DNA from: Arcticibacter sp041902385
GTDB lineage: Bacteria; Bacteroidota; Bacteroidia; Sphingobacteriales; Sphingobacteriaceae
Direction of reading: 5' to 3'
Length of the DNA stretch: 64,000 bases
Assembly (NCBI RefSeq): GCF_041902385.1
Contig: NZ_CP169244.1
Location: 62,001 to 126,000 of the forward strand
The notes under the pieces were generated by a model. It made no database searches, had not been told where the DNA came from, and was given only the letters and a program-made list of their open reading frames with translations. Shown one piece after another: positions 49,258-57,991 of the stretch; positions within the stretch are counted from its first letter, which is position 1, and each line of letters starts with the position of its first letter. The position numbers were made by a program, and so were the translations under genes.

Positions 49258-50187
49258 ATGAGAAGATGCTGTTTCTTTCTGGCTGTGACCTTACTGACCG
49301 GCTTATATAGCCTGGGACAGTCCTCTACTCCCAAGCGGCTGGAAACCCTTGCCCAATATCAGGATAGTTTAAAGGTTCTCGGCTTTAACATCGTAAATAA
49401 TCCAAGTGAGCCCGAACGCTATAATGCGAGCTATACGTTTATTAAAACGCTGATCGGGGCGTTAAGAATGCCCAACTCCTTTAACTACCCGTTCGACTCC
49501 TTAAAAACTATAACCATCCAGAAATCGCCTGACCATCGCTTTCGCATATTTTCATGGCACGTCATGAATAACGATGGCAGCTATCGCTACTACGGCACCA
49601 TACAAATGAACGCACCAGCGGGCAAACTTCAGATGTTTCCTCTGGTTGATCACACAGCAGACATAAAAAAACCTCAGGACACAGTACTCACAAATGACAG
49701 ATGGTACGGAGCCCAGTACTATCGGATTATCCCTGTTACGTATAATGTCAAAGTACCTTATTACATCCTGCTGGGGTGGAAGGGCAACACGGTAAAGTCG
49801 ACAAAAAAGGTAATTGACATTCTATACTTCAAAGACAATAAGGCCTGCTTCGGCATGCCTCTTTTTGACGGCAATAAAGACTGGCAAGGCAAACAGCGCG
49901 TCGTATTCGAATACAGCAGACAGGCATCGATGATGCTTAACTATCTTCCAAAAGAAGAAATGATCGTATTTGATCACCTGGCCGCTCCCGATCCTGCCAT
50001 GCAGTCGAACCAGGAGGCCTGGGGACCGGACTTGTCGTACGATGGCCTTAAGCTCGACCGTGGACGACTAAAATTCAGGGACAACATCGTATTAAAAAAT
50101 TCGCCTTCGGCTTCTGACGATCTTTATATAGATCCGAAAAAGCCGCAAAAGGAAACGATTAACCGAATGAAGGAATCGCAACAATAA
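49258..50187 (+). CDS. Conserved hypothetical exported protein of Bacteroidota
   Basis: 309 residues from the ATG at 49258, which gives a signal peptide (MRRCCFFLAVTLLTGLYSLG). The mature part is a single soluble domain with FRIFSWHVMNNDGSYRYYGTIQMN, YYILLGWKGNTVKSTKKVIDILYF and MIVFDHLAAPDPAM...YDGLKLDRGRLKFRDNI. I have seen similar exported proteins in Bacteroidota but know no function. It precedes a peptidase remnant and a peptide transporter on the same strand, with about 95 bases between. Confidence 0.75.
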   Translation: MRRCCFFLAVTLLTGLYSLGQSSTPKRLETLAQYQDSLKVLGFNIVNNPSEPERYNASYTFIKTLIGALRMPNSFNYPFDSLKTITIQKSPDHRFRIFSWHVMNNDGSYRYYGTIQMNAPAGKLQMFPLVDHTADIKKPQDTVLTNDRWYGAQYYRIIPVTYNVKVPYYILLGWKGNTVKSTKKVIDILYFKDNKACFGMPLFDGNKDWQGKQRVVFEYSRQASMMLNYLPKEEMIVFDHLAAPDPAMQSNQEAWGPDLSYDGLKLDRGRLKFRDNIVLKNSPSASDDLYIDPKKPQKETINRMKESQQ

Positions 50188-50281
50188 ATATTTAAAACAA
50201 AATTCCCATATTTGGCAACTTTCCGGAATTAAATGCTAATTTTTAGTCACACACACTAACAGTACACTCTTCATCCCCCTC

Positions 50282-50506
50282 ATGAGGCAAATACTACTTT
50301 TATTTCTTATCACCAGCAGTGTTTTTGCTCGAAGCCGCAAAGAAATAACGCTGGAAGATATCTTCAAACAGGGAAAGTTCGCCCAGCGCGTGGTGTATGG
50401 GCTGAACTCGATGAAAGATGGCAAGGGGTACGCCTCGGTGGAAAGCGGGAATACCTCCATACACCTCTACTCAAAGCTTACAGACTTCATCTTAAAAAAC
50501 TTATAA
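50282..50506 (+). pseudogene. N-terminal remnant of a dipeptidyl-peptidase IV (S9) gene
   Basis: 74 residues: a signal peptide (MRQILLLFLITSSVFA) then KEITLEDIFKQGKFAQRVVYGLNSMKDGKGYASVE. That block is the usual start of S9 dipeptidyl-peptidase IV proteins in Bacteroidota, which run to about 720 residues. The rest of the propeller and the whole hydrolase domain are absent; the frame ends at TDFILKNL and the next gene begins 36 nt later. The simplest reading is an internal deletion that removed most of a peptidase gene next to a peptide transporter. A genuine small secreted protein derived from it is less likely. Confidence 0.65.
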
Positions 50507-50542
50507 AACAGGCTGAAAACTAAAAAAGAATAATTATAGAAT

Positions 50543-52228
50543 ATGGATACCATTAATATTGCTGAGACCCCCGCTCCAACAAAAGGACACCCGAAGGGTC
50601 TCTACGTGTTGTTCACGACCGAAATGTGGGAGAGGTTTAACTTCTATGGGATGAGAGCCCTCCTGACGCTCTTCCTTGTCAATGCCCTGGCTTTCAGAGA
50701 AGCTGAAGCATCGGTGATCTATGGCGGGTTCCTGGGCTTATGCTATCTCACCCCCATGCTCGGTGGCTTTATCTCCGACAGGTTTTTAGGCAACAGGAAC
50801 TGTATCCTCCTCGGAGGGGTAACGATGGGCATCGGACAGCTCTTCCTTTTCTTCAGTGCGAGCACTTACGATTCTAACTTCCAGATGTCAACGTACGCTA
50901 TGTATGCAGCCCTTGGCGTTATCATCATCGGAAACGGGTTCTTTAAACCTAATATTTCTTCCATGGTGGGCCAGCTATATCCCAAGGGGGATACGCGCCT
51001 GGATGCTGCGTTTACCATATTCTACATGGGTATCAATGTGGGCGCTTTCCTTGGAATGTACATTTGTCCGCTTGTTGGAGACGTAGTACTGGAAAACGGT
51101 ACGCGTGTAGTAGCGGCGTTTAAGTGGGGATTCCTTTCTGCCTCCATGGCCATGTTCCTCGGCTCCATCTTGTTTTATATTCTTAAAAACAAATATATTG
51201 TTACTCCTGAAGGCCAGCCTGTAGGAGGCAAACCAGCACTCGATATTACCAAAGGAGCGGAAGAAGTACAGGAAGCCAGCTTCTCTCAGGCGTCTAAATA
51301 CGGAGCCTTTGTTGCCTTTGCTGCTTTGGTGTTCATATTCCGGTTCGTGGTTGATCAGAACTGGATTTATTCCTTTATATACGCCAGCGGACTAACTCTG
51401 GCTGGCTTTATTATTACCGACAAATCACTAAGTGCTGTAGAACGCGACCGGATCCTCGTGATTTACATCCTCGGCTTTTTCGTTATGTTCTTTTGGGCAT
51501 GCTTTGAGCAAGCAGGATCGTCACTCACCTTTATTGCCGACAACCAGACCGACAGAAGGCTATTTGGATGGAATATGCCCCCAAGCTTTGTGCAGAACGC
51601 AAATTCCTTGTTCATCATGATTTTTGCATTCCCCTTCAGCTGGCTCTGGTTAGGACTGCAAAAGAAAAATCTTGAACCTATTTCTCCTGTCAAACAGTCC
51701 ATCGGCTTGCTATTACTCTCCATTGGATTCCTAATTATTGCATTTCAGGTTAAAGGCCTTGGAACAACGGAGAAACTTGGCGTGATCTGGTTAATCGTAA
51801 TGTACCTATTCCATACGCTCGGCGAGCTTTGCTTATCCCCTATCGGGCTGTCGCTGGTATCGAAACTGGCGCCGTCACGATTCTCATCGCTTCTGATGGG
51901 AGTATGGTTCCTTGCTAATGCTGCGGGCTATGCCCTGGCAGGAACGCTGGGAGCATCTATCCCTCCTACGGGCGAGAAATTTACTGCTGCTTCTGCTGCT
52001 GGTATCGACCTCCAGGCGGTACTCAATAAGACTATTACGCCTACCGCAGCTCAACTGGCAAAGCTGCAGGAGTTGAGGATTCCGACCGAGTACCCTGCAT
52101 TTGCTGGCTTTACCATCCATAATCTTTACGAGTTTTTCCTCGTATTTGTAATACTTCCGGGAGTTGCTGCGATTCTGCTTTTCCTTCTGTCAGGAAAACT
52201 TAAAAAAATGATGCACGGCATCCGCTAA
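50543..52228 (+). CDS. POT/PTR2-family proton-coupled peptide transporter
   Basis: 561 residues with about 12-14 membrane helices. POT signatures: FTTEMWERFNFYGMRALLTLFL near the N-terminus (ExxER), GGFISDRFLGNRNCILLGG, FKPNISSMVGQLYP with FYMGINVGAFLG, and the late FHTLGELCLSPIGLSLVSKLAP. It imports di- and tripeptides across the inner membrane with protons. The remnant of a dipeptidyl-peptidase gene directly upstream suggests the two once formed a peptide-scavenging operon. Confidence 0.95.
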   Translation: MDTINIAETPAPTKGHPKGLYVLFTTEMWERFNFYGMRALLTLFLVNALAFREAEASVIYGGFLGLCYLTPMLGGFISDRFLGNRNCILLGGVTMGIGQLFLFFSASTYDSNFQMSTYAMYAALGVIIIGNGFFKPNISSMVGQLYPKGDTRLDAAFTIFYMGINVGAFLGMYICPLVGDVVLENGTRVVAAFKWGFLSASMAMFLGSILFYILKNKYIVTPEGQPVGGKPALDITKGAEEVQEASFSQASKYGAFVAFAALVFIFRFVVDQNWIYSFIYASGLTLAGFIITDKSLSAVERDRILVIYILGFFVMFFWACFEQAGSSLTFIADNQTDRRLFGWNMPPSFVQNANSLFIMIFAFPFSWLWLGLQKKNLEPISPVKQSIGLLLLSIGFLIIAFQVKGLGTTEKLGVIWLIVMYLFHTLGELCLSPIGLSLVSKLAPSRFSSLLMGVWFLANAAGYALAGTLGASIPPTGEKFTAASAAGIDLQAVLNKTITPTAAQLAKLQELRIPTEYPAFAGFTIHNLYEFFLVFVILPGVAAILLFLLSGKLKKMMHGIR

Positions 52229-52258
52229 TCCAGTAACTTCGCACATTATATCAAATTC

Positions 52259-53035
52259 GTGTTATCAGATAGTTTAGTCATAATTCCTACCTATAATGAA
52301 AGGGAGAACATAGAGAACATCATCAGGGCTGTGTTCTCCCTTCCTCAAGTCTTTCATGTTCTGATCATAGACGACGGTTCACCCGATGGAACGGCTGCTA
52401 TCGTTAAAAATCTTCAGGGTGAGTTTACCGGTAAGCTTTTCATTGAAGAGCGGAAAGGCAAGCTCGGATTAGGCACAGCCTACATTCACGGCTTCAAGTG
52501 GGCGCTCAAACGAGGATATGAGTTTGTATTTGAAATGGATGCCGACTTTTCTCATAATCCGGCTGACCTGATGAAACTTTACGCCGCCTGCAACGAGGGA
52601 GCTGATGTAGCCATTGGGTCGAGATATGTAACCGGAGTAAATGTAGTGAACTGGCCGATGAGCAGGGTGCTCATGTCTTACTTCGCCTCGGTTTACGTAC
52701 GTTTCGTCACTGGCATGAACATTCACGATACTACGGCGGGATTCAAGTGCTACCGGCGTCAGGTGCTCGAGACGATCGACTTTTCAAAGATCAGATTCGT
52801 GGGATATGCCTTTCAGATCGAAATGAAATTTACAGCAATCAGGCATGGCTTTAAGGTTGTAGAAGTGCCGATCATCTTTATCAACCGCGAGCAGGGCACG
52901 TCAAAGATGAGTACCAACATTTTCAGGGAAGCTTTTGTTGGCGTGATCCAGATTAAGATGAACAGTTGGTTCAGAAAATATCGTCAGAAAGCGGATTTGC
53001 CCCTAACTGCAAAGAAAACAGGCACAGAGGTTTAG
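52259..53035 (+). CDS. GT2 glycosyltransferase, polyprenol-phosphate mannosyltransferase-like
   Basis: 258 residues starting with GTG at 52259, which places the first strand correctly (SLVIIPTYNERENIENII). It has IIDDGSPDGTA, the RKGKLGLGTAYIHGFKWALKRGYEFVFEMDADFSHNP block with the DAD metal motif, and VTGMNIHDTTAGFKCYRRQVL, all typical of dolichol-phosphate-mannose-synthase-like GT2 enzymes. There is no C-terminal membrane domain. It would load a sugar (mannose or glucose) on a polyprenyl phosphate for envelope glycosylation. The donor sugar cannot be read from the sequence. Confidence 0.9.
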   Translation: MLSDSLVIIPTYNERENIENIIRAVFSLPQVFHVLIIDDGSPDGTAAIVKNLQGEFTGKLFIEERKGKLGLGTAYIHGFKWALKRGYEFVFEMDADFSHNPADLMKLYAACNEGADVAIGSRYVTGVNVVNWPMSRVLMSYFASVYVRFVTGMNIHDTTAGFKCYRRQVLETIDFSKIRFVGYAFQIEMKFTAIRHGFKVVEVPIIFINREQGTSKMSTNIFREAFVGVIQIKMNSWFRKYRQKADLPLTAKKTGTEV

Positions 53036-53049
53036 CTTAGCATGTACAT

Positions 53050-53085
53050 AATAAAAAAGCAGCGTCTTCACGCTGCTTTTTTATT
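53050..53085. terminator. Bidirectional terminator between convergent GT2 and SOD genes
   Basis: AATAAAAAAGCAGCG (53050-53064) pairs perfectly with CGCTGCTTTTTTATT (53071-53085) around a 6-nt loop, with T-runs on both strands. Confidence 0.92.
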
Positions 53086-53092
53086 ATGTATT

Positions 53093-53758
53093 CTATTTTA
53101 TCTGGTTATACCGTCTTTCAACCTCCGGCCAGTTTACGACCGTCCACCATGCGGAGATATAGTCAGGCCGCTTGTTCTGATACTTCAGATAGTAGGCGTG
53201 TTCCCAAACGTCGAGGGCCAGGATCGGCGTGCCCTTCTCCTTTACAACATCCATCAGCGGGTTGTCCTGATTAGGAGTGGTAGTGATCTTCAACTTACCT
53301 TTCTGAACAATCAGCCAGGCCCATCCTGAACCAAAGCGCTTGGCGGCGGAATCAGCAAAGGCGGCTTTAAACTTATCAAGAGAACCAAACTGTGCATCGA
53401 TCACCTTTAGAAATGCGGCAGAAGGAGCCTGTGCTTTCGGCGCCATGATCTGCCAGAAGAGGCTGTGGTTATAATGTCCGCCAGCATTATTTCGTACTGC
53501 AGGTGAAGCTTTAGACACCGCTGCCAGGATTTGAGCAAGGGTTTGCTTTTCCTGCGCAGTTCCCTTAACCGCGTCGTTAAGATTTTTTACATATGCAGCA
53601 TGATGCTTATCGTGGTGGATCTGCATCGTCTCCTTATCGATTGCGGGCTCAAGGGCATCAAAGGCATAAGGCAAATCAGGGACGGTAAACTGAGCTTTAA
53701 CTGATGGTGCAAGCAGGGTAACAAAGAGTCCTGCAAGGATTATACTTCTAAACTTCAT
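53093..53758 (-). CDS. Fe/Mn superoxide dismutase, exported
   Basis: 221 residues. Metal ligands are all present: H52 (DKHHAAYV), H98 (HYNHSLFW), and D183 and H187 (ALDVWEHAYYL), with the FGSGWAWL motif. Unlike most cytoplasmic Sod proteins it carries an N-terminal signal peptide (MKFRSIILAGLFVTLLAPSVKAQ), so it should act in the periplasm or outside against extracellular superoxide. QDNPLM and GGHYNHSLFW fit the Fe/Mn family, but the metal cannot be decided by eye. It appears monocistronic and is closed by the terminator at 53050-53085. Confidence 0.95.
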   Translation of the reverse strand: MKFRSIILAGLFVTLLAPSVKAQFTVPDLPYAFDALEPAIDKETMQIHHDKHHAAYVKNLNDAVKGTAQEKQTLAQILAAVSKASPAVRNNAGGHYNHSLFWQIMAPKAQAPSAAFLKVIDAQFGSLDKFKAAFADSAAKRFGSGWAWLIVQKGKLKITTTPNQDNPLMDVVKEKGTPILALDVWEHAYYLKYQNKRPDYISAWWTVVNWPEVERRYNQIK

Positions 53759-53907
53759 AATTAATAGATATATTGATTTATGTATTGAATTCCGTTTCTC
53801 TTCATAAAATACCAGTCGCTCCCTACTCGTATCTCATGTATATAAACCTGCGATCCCCAAACAGGTTTGCTTTATTTCTATTTCATGACGTCTTCCGACC
53901 GCTATGC

Positions 53908-54789
53908 TTAGTACGGCTCAACGTGAATAAGCGCGTCCTTAATCCTGCCGTCGTCCTTCATCAGCTTATCCTTTACCTTATGCGCTATATTATGTCCTTC
54001 CGTTACCGACAAGTCTCCGTTCACCAGGATATGAAGATCGACAAAATAGTCGAAACCCATCTTCCTTACATAACATTTCTCTACCTCCTTCACTTCAGGA
54101 ACACTCACTGCCGATGCCTTTATACGCTCTCCAATATCGCTTGAGGGAGCGCTGTCCATAATTTCATTGAATGCCGGGCGCAAGATCTTGAATGCGTTGA
54201 ACACGATCAGGCAGGCAGCTATGAGAGCCGCCCAGTCATCGGCTCCTTCATATCCCTTGCCTGCCCAAATGGCAATTGAGATGCCCACAAATGCCGCGAG
54301 AGAGGTTATCGCGTCACTTCTATGATGATAAGCATCAGCAATTACAGCCTGGCTTCCGAGAGACTTTCCTACGCTGATGACGTATCGGAACAACAGTTCC
54401 TTTACCGCAATAACGACAAGCAGCACAAGGAGCGTAAACTTCCTGGGCAGAGTGTGCGGAGTAAGGATAAAGTGGACAGCATTGTAGGCGATCCAGACTG
54501 CAGCCCCTAAAAGGAAGAGGGATATAACAATAGCTGCCAGAGGCTCTGCTTTGCCGTGGCCATACGGATGCCCTTTATCTGCCGGTTTGAGCGAATAACG
54601 CAGTCCGAGCCACAAGAGGGCCGAACTTAAGATGTCGGCACCGGTTTCAGTCGCATCTGCGATCAGCGCGTATGAATGCCCCAGGTTACCCGCCACTGCT
54701 TTCACAAAGACAAGTACTATGCTGACCGCGATTCCGATTTGTGTTGTTCTGATCGCCCGCGCCGATGGATGCTGCCCCAAATCCGTCAT
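53908..54789 (-). CDS. Cation diffusion facilitator (CDF) transporter
   Basis: 293 residues with six membrane helices and a cytoplasmic C-terminal ferredoxin-like domain. The intramembrane metal site is seen as ALIADATETGADIL (helix 2, two Asp) and VIADAYHHRSDAITS (helix 5, HxxxD), with the conserved DKGHPYGHGKAEPLA loop between. The C-terminal domain (VPEVKEVEKCYVRKMGFDYFVDLHILVNGDLSVTEGHNIAHKVKD) is typical. It exports divalent metals such as zinc, iron or manganese by proton exchange; the DD site departs from the HD site of zinc-specific members. An exact -7 box lies 17 nt upstream. Confidence 0.93.
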   Translation of the reverse strand: MTDLGQHPSARAIRTTQIGIAVSIVLVFVKAVAGNLGHSYALIADATETGADILSSALLWLGLRYSLKPADKGHPYGHGKAEPLAAIVISLFLLGAAVWIAYNAVHFILTPHTLPRKFTLLVLLVVIAVKELLFRYVISVGKSLGSQAVIADAYHHRSDAITSLAAFVGISIAIWAGKGYEGADDWAALIAACLIVFNAFKILRPAFNEIMDSAPSSDIGERIKASAVSVPEVKEVEKCYVRKMGFDYFVDLHILVNGDLSVTEGHNIAHKVKDKLMKDDGRIKDALIHVEPY

Positions 54790-54805
54790 TCCTGCAAAAT
54801 TTTAA

Positions 54806-54813
54806 CAAAAATA
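54806..54813 (-). promoter_or_regulatory. Candidate -7 box for the CDF transporter gene
   Basis: TATTTTTG on the minus strand matches TAnnTTTG and ends 17 nt before the start codon; a TTG lies about 22 nt further upstream. Confidence 0.5.
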
Positions 54814-54851
54814 AAGTAATAATCCGGCCCTCCTGCAATTTGTTCTAAACA

Positions 54852-54868
54852 TGCAACGATTTGTTGCA
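54852..54868. promoter_or_regulatory. Small palindrome in the CDF/lipoprotein divergent region
   Basis: TGCAAC-GATTT-GTTGCA is a perfect 6-bp inverted repeat midway between two divergent genes. It could be an operator; no regulator is identified. Confidence 0.3.
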
Positions 54869-54924
54869 ATCTGTTCACTTTTAATCGGGATCTGATTACC
54901 TTTACCGAACAATACAACAATCAT

Positions 54925-55371
54925 ATGATACACATACGTCGCTCCATCTTAGCTTTTCTTACCCTATCCATTTTAGCCTGCGGACAGAAGAACGGCTATA
55001 AAGAGCTTCGCGCTGATGTGATGAAACTCCACGACGAGGTAATGGCCAAAAATGATCTGGTGGTACATCAGCAGATGAAACTCGACTCGCTATTAAAGGG
55101 GCTTGATAGTTTGAAGCAGGCACATCCTGGTCTTGACACTGTGAAAAGCCGGCAGGACTTGCAAGACCTTAAAAAGGGACTGGAAGATGCCGAAGAGGAG
55201 ATGAATCAGTGGATGCAACGATTTGAACCCGATGCAGAAGGTAAGAGTAATGATGCCGCTGTCGCCTACTTCGAAGGTGAAAAACGCAAGTTAAACCACA
55301 TAGACAGCCTTTACAATGTAAACACGAAGGCAACGGAGAGCTATCTGAAAGATCTGGGTACCAAAAAATAA
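54925..55371 (+). CDS. Small coiled-coil lipoprotein
   Basis: 148 residues with a lipoprotein signal (ILAFLTLSILAC then GQKNGYKEL). The mature part is almost wholly helical and charged with heptad-like spacing (LRADVMKLHDEVMAKNDLVVHQQMKLDSLLKGLDSLKQ, LKKGLEDAEEEMNQWMQRF), so a coiled coil is likely. Similar short Bacteroidota lipoproteins are sometimes loosely named 'viral A-type inclusion protein', which says nothing about function. It lies divergent to the CDF transporter and 85 bases before another small gene. Confidence 0.78.
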   Translation: MIHIRRSILAFLTLSILACGQKNGYKELRADVMKLHDEVMAKNDLVVHQQMKLDSLLKGLDSLKQAHPGLDTVKSRQDLQDLKKGLEDAEEEMNQWMQRFEPDAEGKSNDAAVAYFEGEKRKLNHIDSLYNVNTKATESYLKDLGTKK

Positions 55372-55456
55372 GCCTCCCCGAATTGTAAAATATTTAACGC
55401 AAAGGCGTCTTTTATTGCCAAAAAGCTATCTTTCGGCGGGGTTTAGAAATATCGCT

Positions 55457-55699
55457 ATGGCTTTTACATCAGACGAATTCAGGAGGGACCTGGATAGTAT
55501 CGAAACGCAGCATCAGGAGTGGTTCTCTAAATATCCTCCCATCAGAGGGCATGAAGTGAACTCCATTCACGATCATTACTATGTTTACATGAGCGGATCA
55601 GGCTATCAGCTTAGATTCCATGCTGATTCTAATCTTCCTGTGGAAGTGAGAAATCAGATCAAAGAAGTTTTCACAGCGGTGACTGACCGGATTGAATAA
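55457..55699 (+). CDS. Small conserved hypothetical protein
   Basis: 80 residues from the ATG at 55457 (MAFTSDEFRRDLDSIETQHQ). An upstream in-frame start at 55415 is less likely. There is no signal peptide. The sequence FHADSNLPVEVRNQIKEVF looks like a small alpha/beta cytoplasmic domain. I do not recognise the family. Confidence 0.6.
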   Translation: MAFTSDEFRRDLDSIETQHQEWFSKYPPIRGHEVNSIHDHYYVYMSGSGYQLRFHADSNLPVEVRNQIKEVFTAVTDRIE

Positions 55700-55801
55700 A
55701 TGGCCAGTAGTTACGGACCACAGGGTCTTGCCTGATTTTTTGCAGCTTTCGGCATGAGATAACCACAACACCCGGCCGCTACAGAGGACAACAAATAAAA
55801 G

Positions 55802-55834
55802 AAAAAGCCGCTTCAGAGTATCTGAGCGGCTTTT
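55802..55834. terminator. Terminator of tRNA-Arg
   Basis: AAAAGCCGCTTCAGA pairs with TCTGAGCGGCTTTT (55802-55834) around a short loop, with one mismatch. It lies downstream of the minus-strand tRNA and could act in both directions. Confidence 0.82.
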
Positions 55835-55837
55835 CTG

Positions 55838-55911
55838 TACACCCATCAGGATTCGAACCTGAGACCTGCGGTTTAGAAAACCGATGCTCTATCCAGCTGA
55901 GCTATGGGTGC
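55838..55911 (-). tRNA. tRNA-Arg(TCT)
   Basis: 74 nt on the minus strand. Acceptor GCACCCA pairs with TGGGTGT (including one G-T pair), the discriminator is A, and the anticodon loop TTTCTAA gives TCT. The outermost anticodon-stem pair is a mismatch (T-C). The T-arm contains GGTTCGAATCC. Confidence 0.93.
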
Positions 55912-55976
55912 CTTTAACGGCTGCAAATATAGAAAAACTTTCTATATCAAGGAAGCTAATTTTTAACAAAACAATA

Positions 55977-56003
55977 TCTGCCGGACCGTAAAGGTCCGGC
56001 AGA
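55977..56003 (-). terminator. Terminator of the M20 peptidase gene
   Basis: Perfect 11-bp stem TCTGCCGGACC (55977-55987) with GGTCCGGCAGA (55993-56003), followed on the minus strand by the T-rich TATTGTTTTGTT. It lies 8 nt after the reconstructed M20 stop codon. Confidence 0.8.
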
Positions 56004-56010
56004 AGGATGG

Positions 56011-57380
56011 CTATTTACTTAGCTCCGCAAAGTACTTGTGAAACAAAGGAATCGTTTCAATTCCCTTGTAGTAATTTGCTATGTCAAACTTCTCATTAGG
56101 AGAATGTAGATTATCACTGTCGAGACCAAATCCCATTAAAACGGTCTTAACCCCAAGTTCCTTTTCAAACAAGGCAACAATGGGTATACTACCGCCCCCC
56201 TTGTTGGGATTGGCTTTTTTCCGAAAGACTGCTCTATAGCCTTCTCTGCGGCTTTGAATGCAATGCTGTCTGTTGGGGTAACCACTGGTTCTCCCCCATG
56301 ATGAGGCGTTACTTTAACTTTTACATATTTAGGTGCAATACTTTCAAAATGTGCTTTGAAAAGCTCCGTTATCTTGTCTGACTGCTGATTCGGCACTAAC
56401 CGCATGGATATCTTTGCGCTCGCCCTGGATGGTAATACCGTCTTTGCTCCTTCTCCTATATACCCTCCCCATATTCCGTTCACTTCTAATGTCGGGCGGA
56501 TTCCAGTCCGCTCTATGGTGGTATATCCCTGTTCGCCCCAAAGTTCGTTTACCTCCAGGTCTTTCATATACTCCTCTTCGCTATACGGCGCCTGGTTCAA
56601 CAATTGCCGCTCTGATTCTGACAAGCTTTGCACATCGTCATAAAATCCGGGAATTGCAATATGGTTGTTCTCATCGTGCAGAGATGCTATCATTTTACAA
56701 AGAATGGTAGCCGGATTGGCTACAGCACCGCCATACACTCCTGAGTGAAGATCACGGTTCGGACCTGTTACTTCGACTTCTACATACGACAACCCGCGCA
56801 AGCCTGTTTCCAGTGACGGGTTTTCAAGGCTGATCATTGCCGTGTCAGAAATAAGCACGACGTCAGCCTTTAACCGCTCTTTATTTTCATGTACGAAGAT
56901 TCCGAGGTTCCGGGATCCCACTTCTTCTTCCCCTTCTATCATAAACTTGATGTTACAAGGAAGTGTATTTGTTCTTTGCATCAGCTCAAAAGCCTTGACG
57001 TGCATATAGAACTGTCCTTTATCGTCGCATGCTCCCCTTGCGAATATTTTTCCGTCTCTAACGGTTGGCTCGAACGGAGAGCTTTGCCACAGTTCCAGCG
57101 GATCTGCTGGCTGAACGTCGTAATGACCGTAAACAAGAACGGTCGGCTTAGACGGATCAATAATTTTTTCCCCGAATACGATCGGATAGCCAGCGGTCTG
57201 GCACACCTCAACGTTTTCGGCACCTGCCTCTTTTAGCTTTTCAGCCACAAAACCGGCAGTTTTCAGTACATGTTCTTTAAACCCAGGGTCTGCACTTACA
57301 GAGGGAAAACGCAGCAATTCGAACAACTCGTCTAAAAAGCGTTGCCTGTTTTCCTCCACATATTTTTTTATCTCTTGCAT
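56011..57380 (-). pseudogene. M20 family metallopeptidase (dipeptidase-like), single-base frameshift near the C-terminus
   Basis: The frame from 57380 has M20 features: PTVLVYGHYDVQPADPLELW (first metal His and Asp), FARGACDDKGQFYMHVKAFE (bridging Asp), FMIEGEEEVGSRN (catalytic and metal Glu), DTAMISLENPSLETGLRGLSYVEVEV and DLHSGVYGG. At a G6 run (C6 at 56195-56200 on the plus strand) the frame drifts and would stop at 56136. One added G restores RGGGSIPIVALFEKELG...MGFGLDSDNLHSPNEKF, including the last metal His, and ends at 56011 for 456 residues. As read, that final His would be lost and the enzyme inactive. The gene has its own -7 box in the 59-base gap after the lipoprotein array. Confidence 0.88.
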
Positions 57381-57396
57381 ATGCTAAAGTTTTGAA

Positions 57397-57404
57397 CAAA
57401 TATA
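57397..57404 (-). promoter_or_regulatory. Candidate -7 box for the M20 peptidase gene
   Basis: TATATTTG on the minus strand is an exact TAnnTTTG match, 16 nt before the start codon; no clear -33 element. It suggests that M20 can be transcribed separately from the lipoprotein array upstream. Confidence 0.5.
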
Positions 57405-57439
57405 CTGGATTAGTTAAAAGAGACGCGACTAGCGGAGAA

Positions 57440-57580
57440 TTAATCCCAGCCGCCCATGTTTTTCTTGTCTCCTAACATTACGCTCTTCTCCATCTTTACT
57501 GAAGGCTTCACTTCTTCTTCTTTCTTGCAGGATGCTAGTCCTAAGCCTAATACTACTGCTACTAATACTACTTTTTTCAT
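57440..57580 (-). CDS. Small repeat lipoprotein, copy G (last transcribed)
   Basis: 46 residues: signal MKKVVLVAVVLGLGLASC with a perfect lipobox (LASC, Cys18), then KKEEEVKPSVKMEKSVMLG and DKKNMGGWD. The acidic KKEEE directly after the Cys resembles the lipoprotein export signal (K followed by D/E residues) that sends Bacteroidota lipoproteins to the cell surface. The mature product is a 29-residue lipopeptide. I do not recognise the family. It ends 59 bases before the M20 peptidase start on the same strand. Confidence 0.85.
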   Translation of the reverse strand: MKKVVLVAVVLGLGLASCKKEEEVKPSVKMEKSVMLGDKKNMGGWD

Positions 57581-57623
57581 CTCTTTATCATTTTAAGGTT
57601 ATTGTTTGCTATCTCATATTCCG

Positions 57624-57764
57624 TTAATCCCAGCCGCCCATGTTTTTCTTGTCTCCTAACATTACGCTCTTCTCCATCTTTACTGAAGGCTTCACTTCTT
57701 CTTCTTTCTTGCAGGATGCTAGTCCTAAGCCTAATACTACTGCTACTAATACTACTTTTTTCAT
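57624..57764 (-). CDS. Small repeat lipoprotein, copy F
   Basis: 46 residues, the same sequence as copy G including synonymous positions: lipobox LASC, KKEEE surface-export-like tail, C-terminal NMGGWD. The spacer to copy G is of the GCTATCTCATA type. Confidence 0.85.
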   Translation of the reverse strand: MKKVVLVAVVLGLGLASCKKEEEVKPSVKMEKSVMLGDKKNMGGWD

Positions 57765-57807
57765 CTCTTTATCATTTTAAGGTTATTGTTTGCTATCTCA
57801 TATTCCG

Positions 57808-57948
57808 TTAATCCCAGCCGCCCATGTTTTTCTTGTCTCCTAACATTACGCTCTTCTCCATCTTTACTGAAGGCTTCACTTCTTCTTCTTTCTTGCAGGA
57901 TGCTAGTCCTAAGCCTAATACTACTGCTACTAATACTACTTTTTTCAT
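57808..57948 (-). CDS. Small repeat lipoprotein, copy E
   Basis: 46 residues, the same sequence as copy G. An A-rich stretch (AAAATGATAAAGAG on the sense strand) precedes the ATG, as in all copies, and is probably the ribosome entry context; there is no Shine-Dalgarno match of note. Confidence 0.85.
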   Translation of the reverse strand: MKKVVLVAVVLGLGLASCKKEEEVKPSVKMEKSVMLGDKKNMGGWD

Positions 57949-57991
57949 CTCTTTATCATTTTAAGGTTATTGTTTGCTATCTCATATTCCG

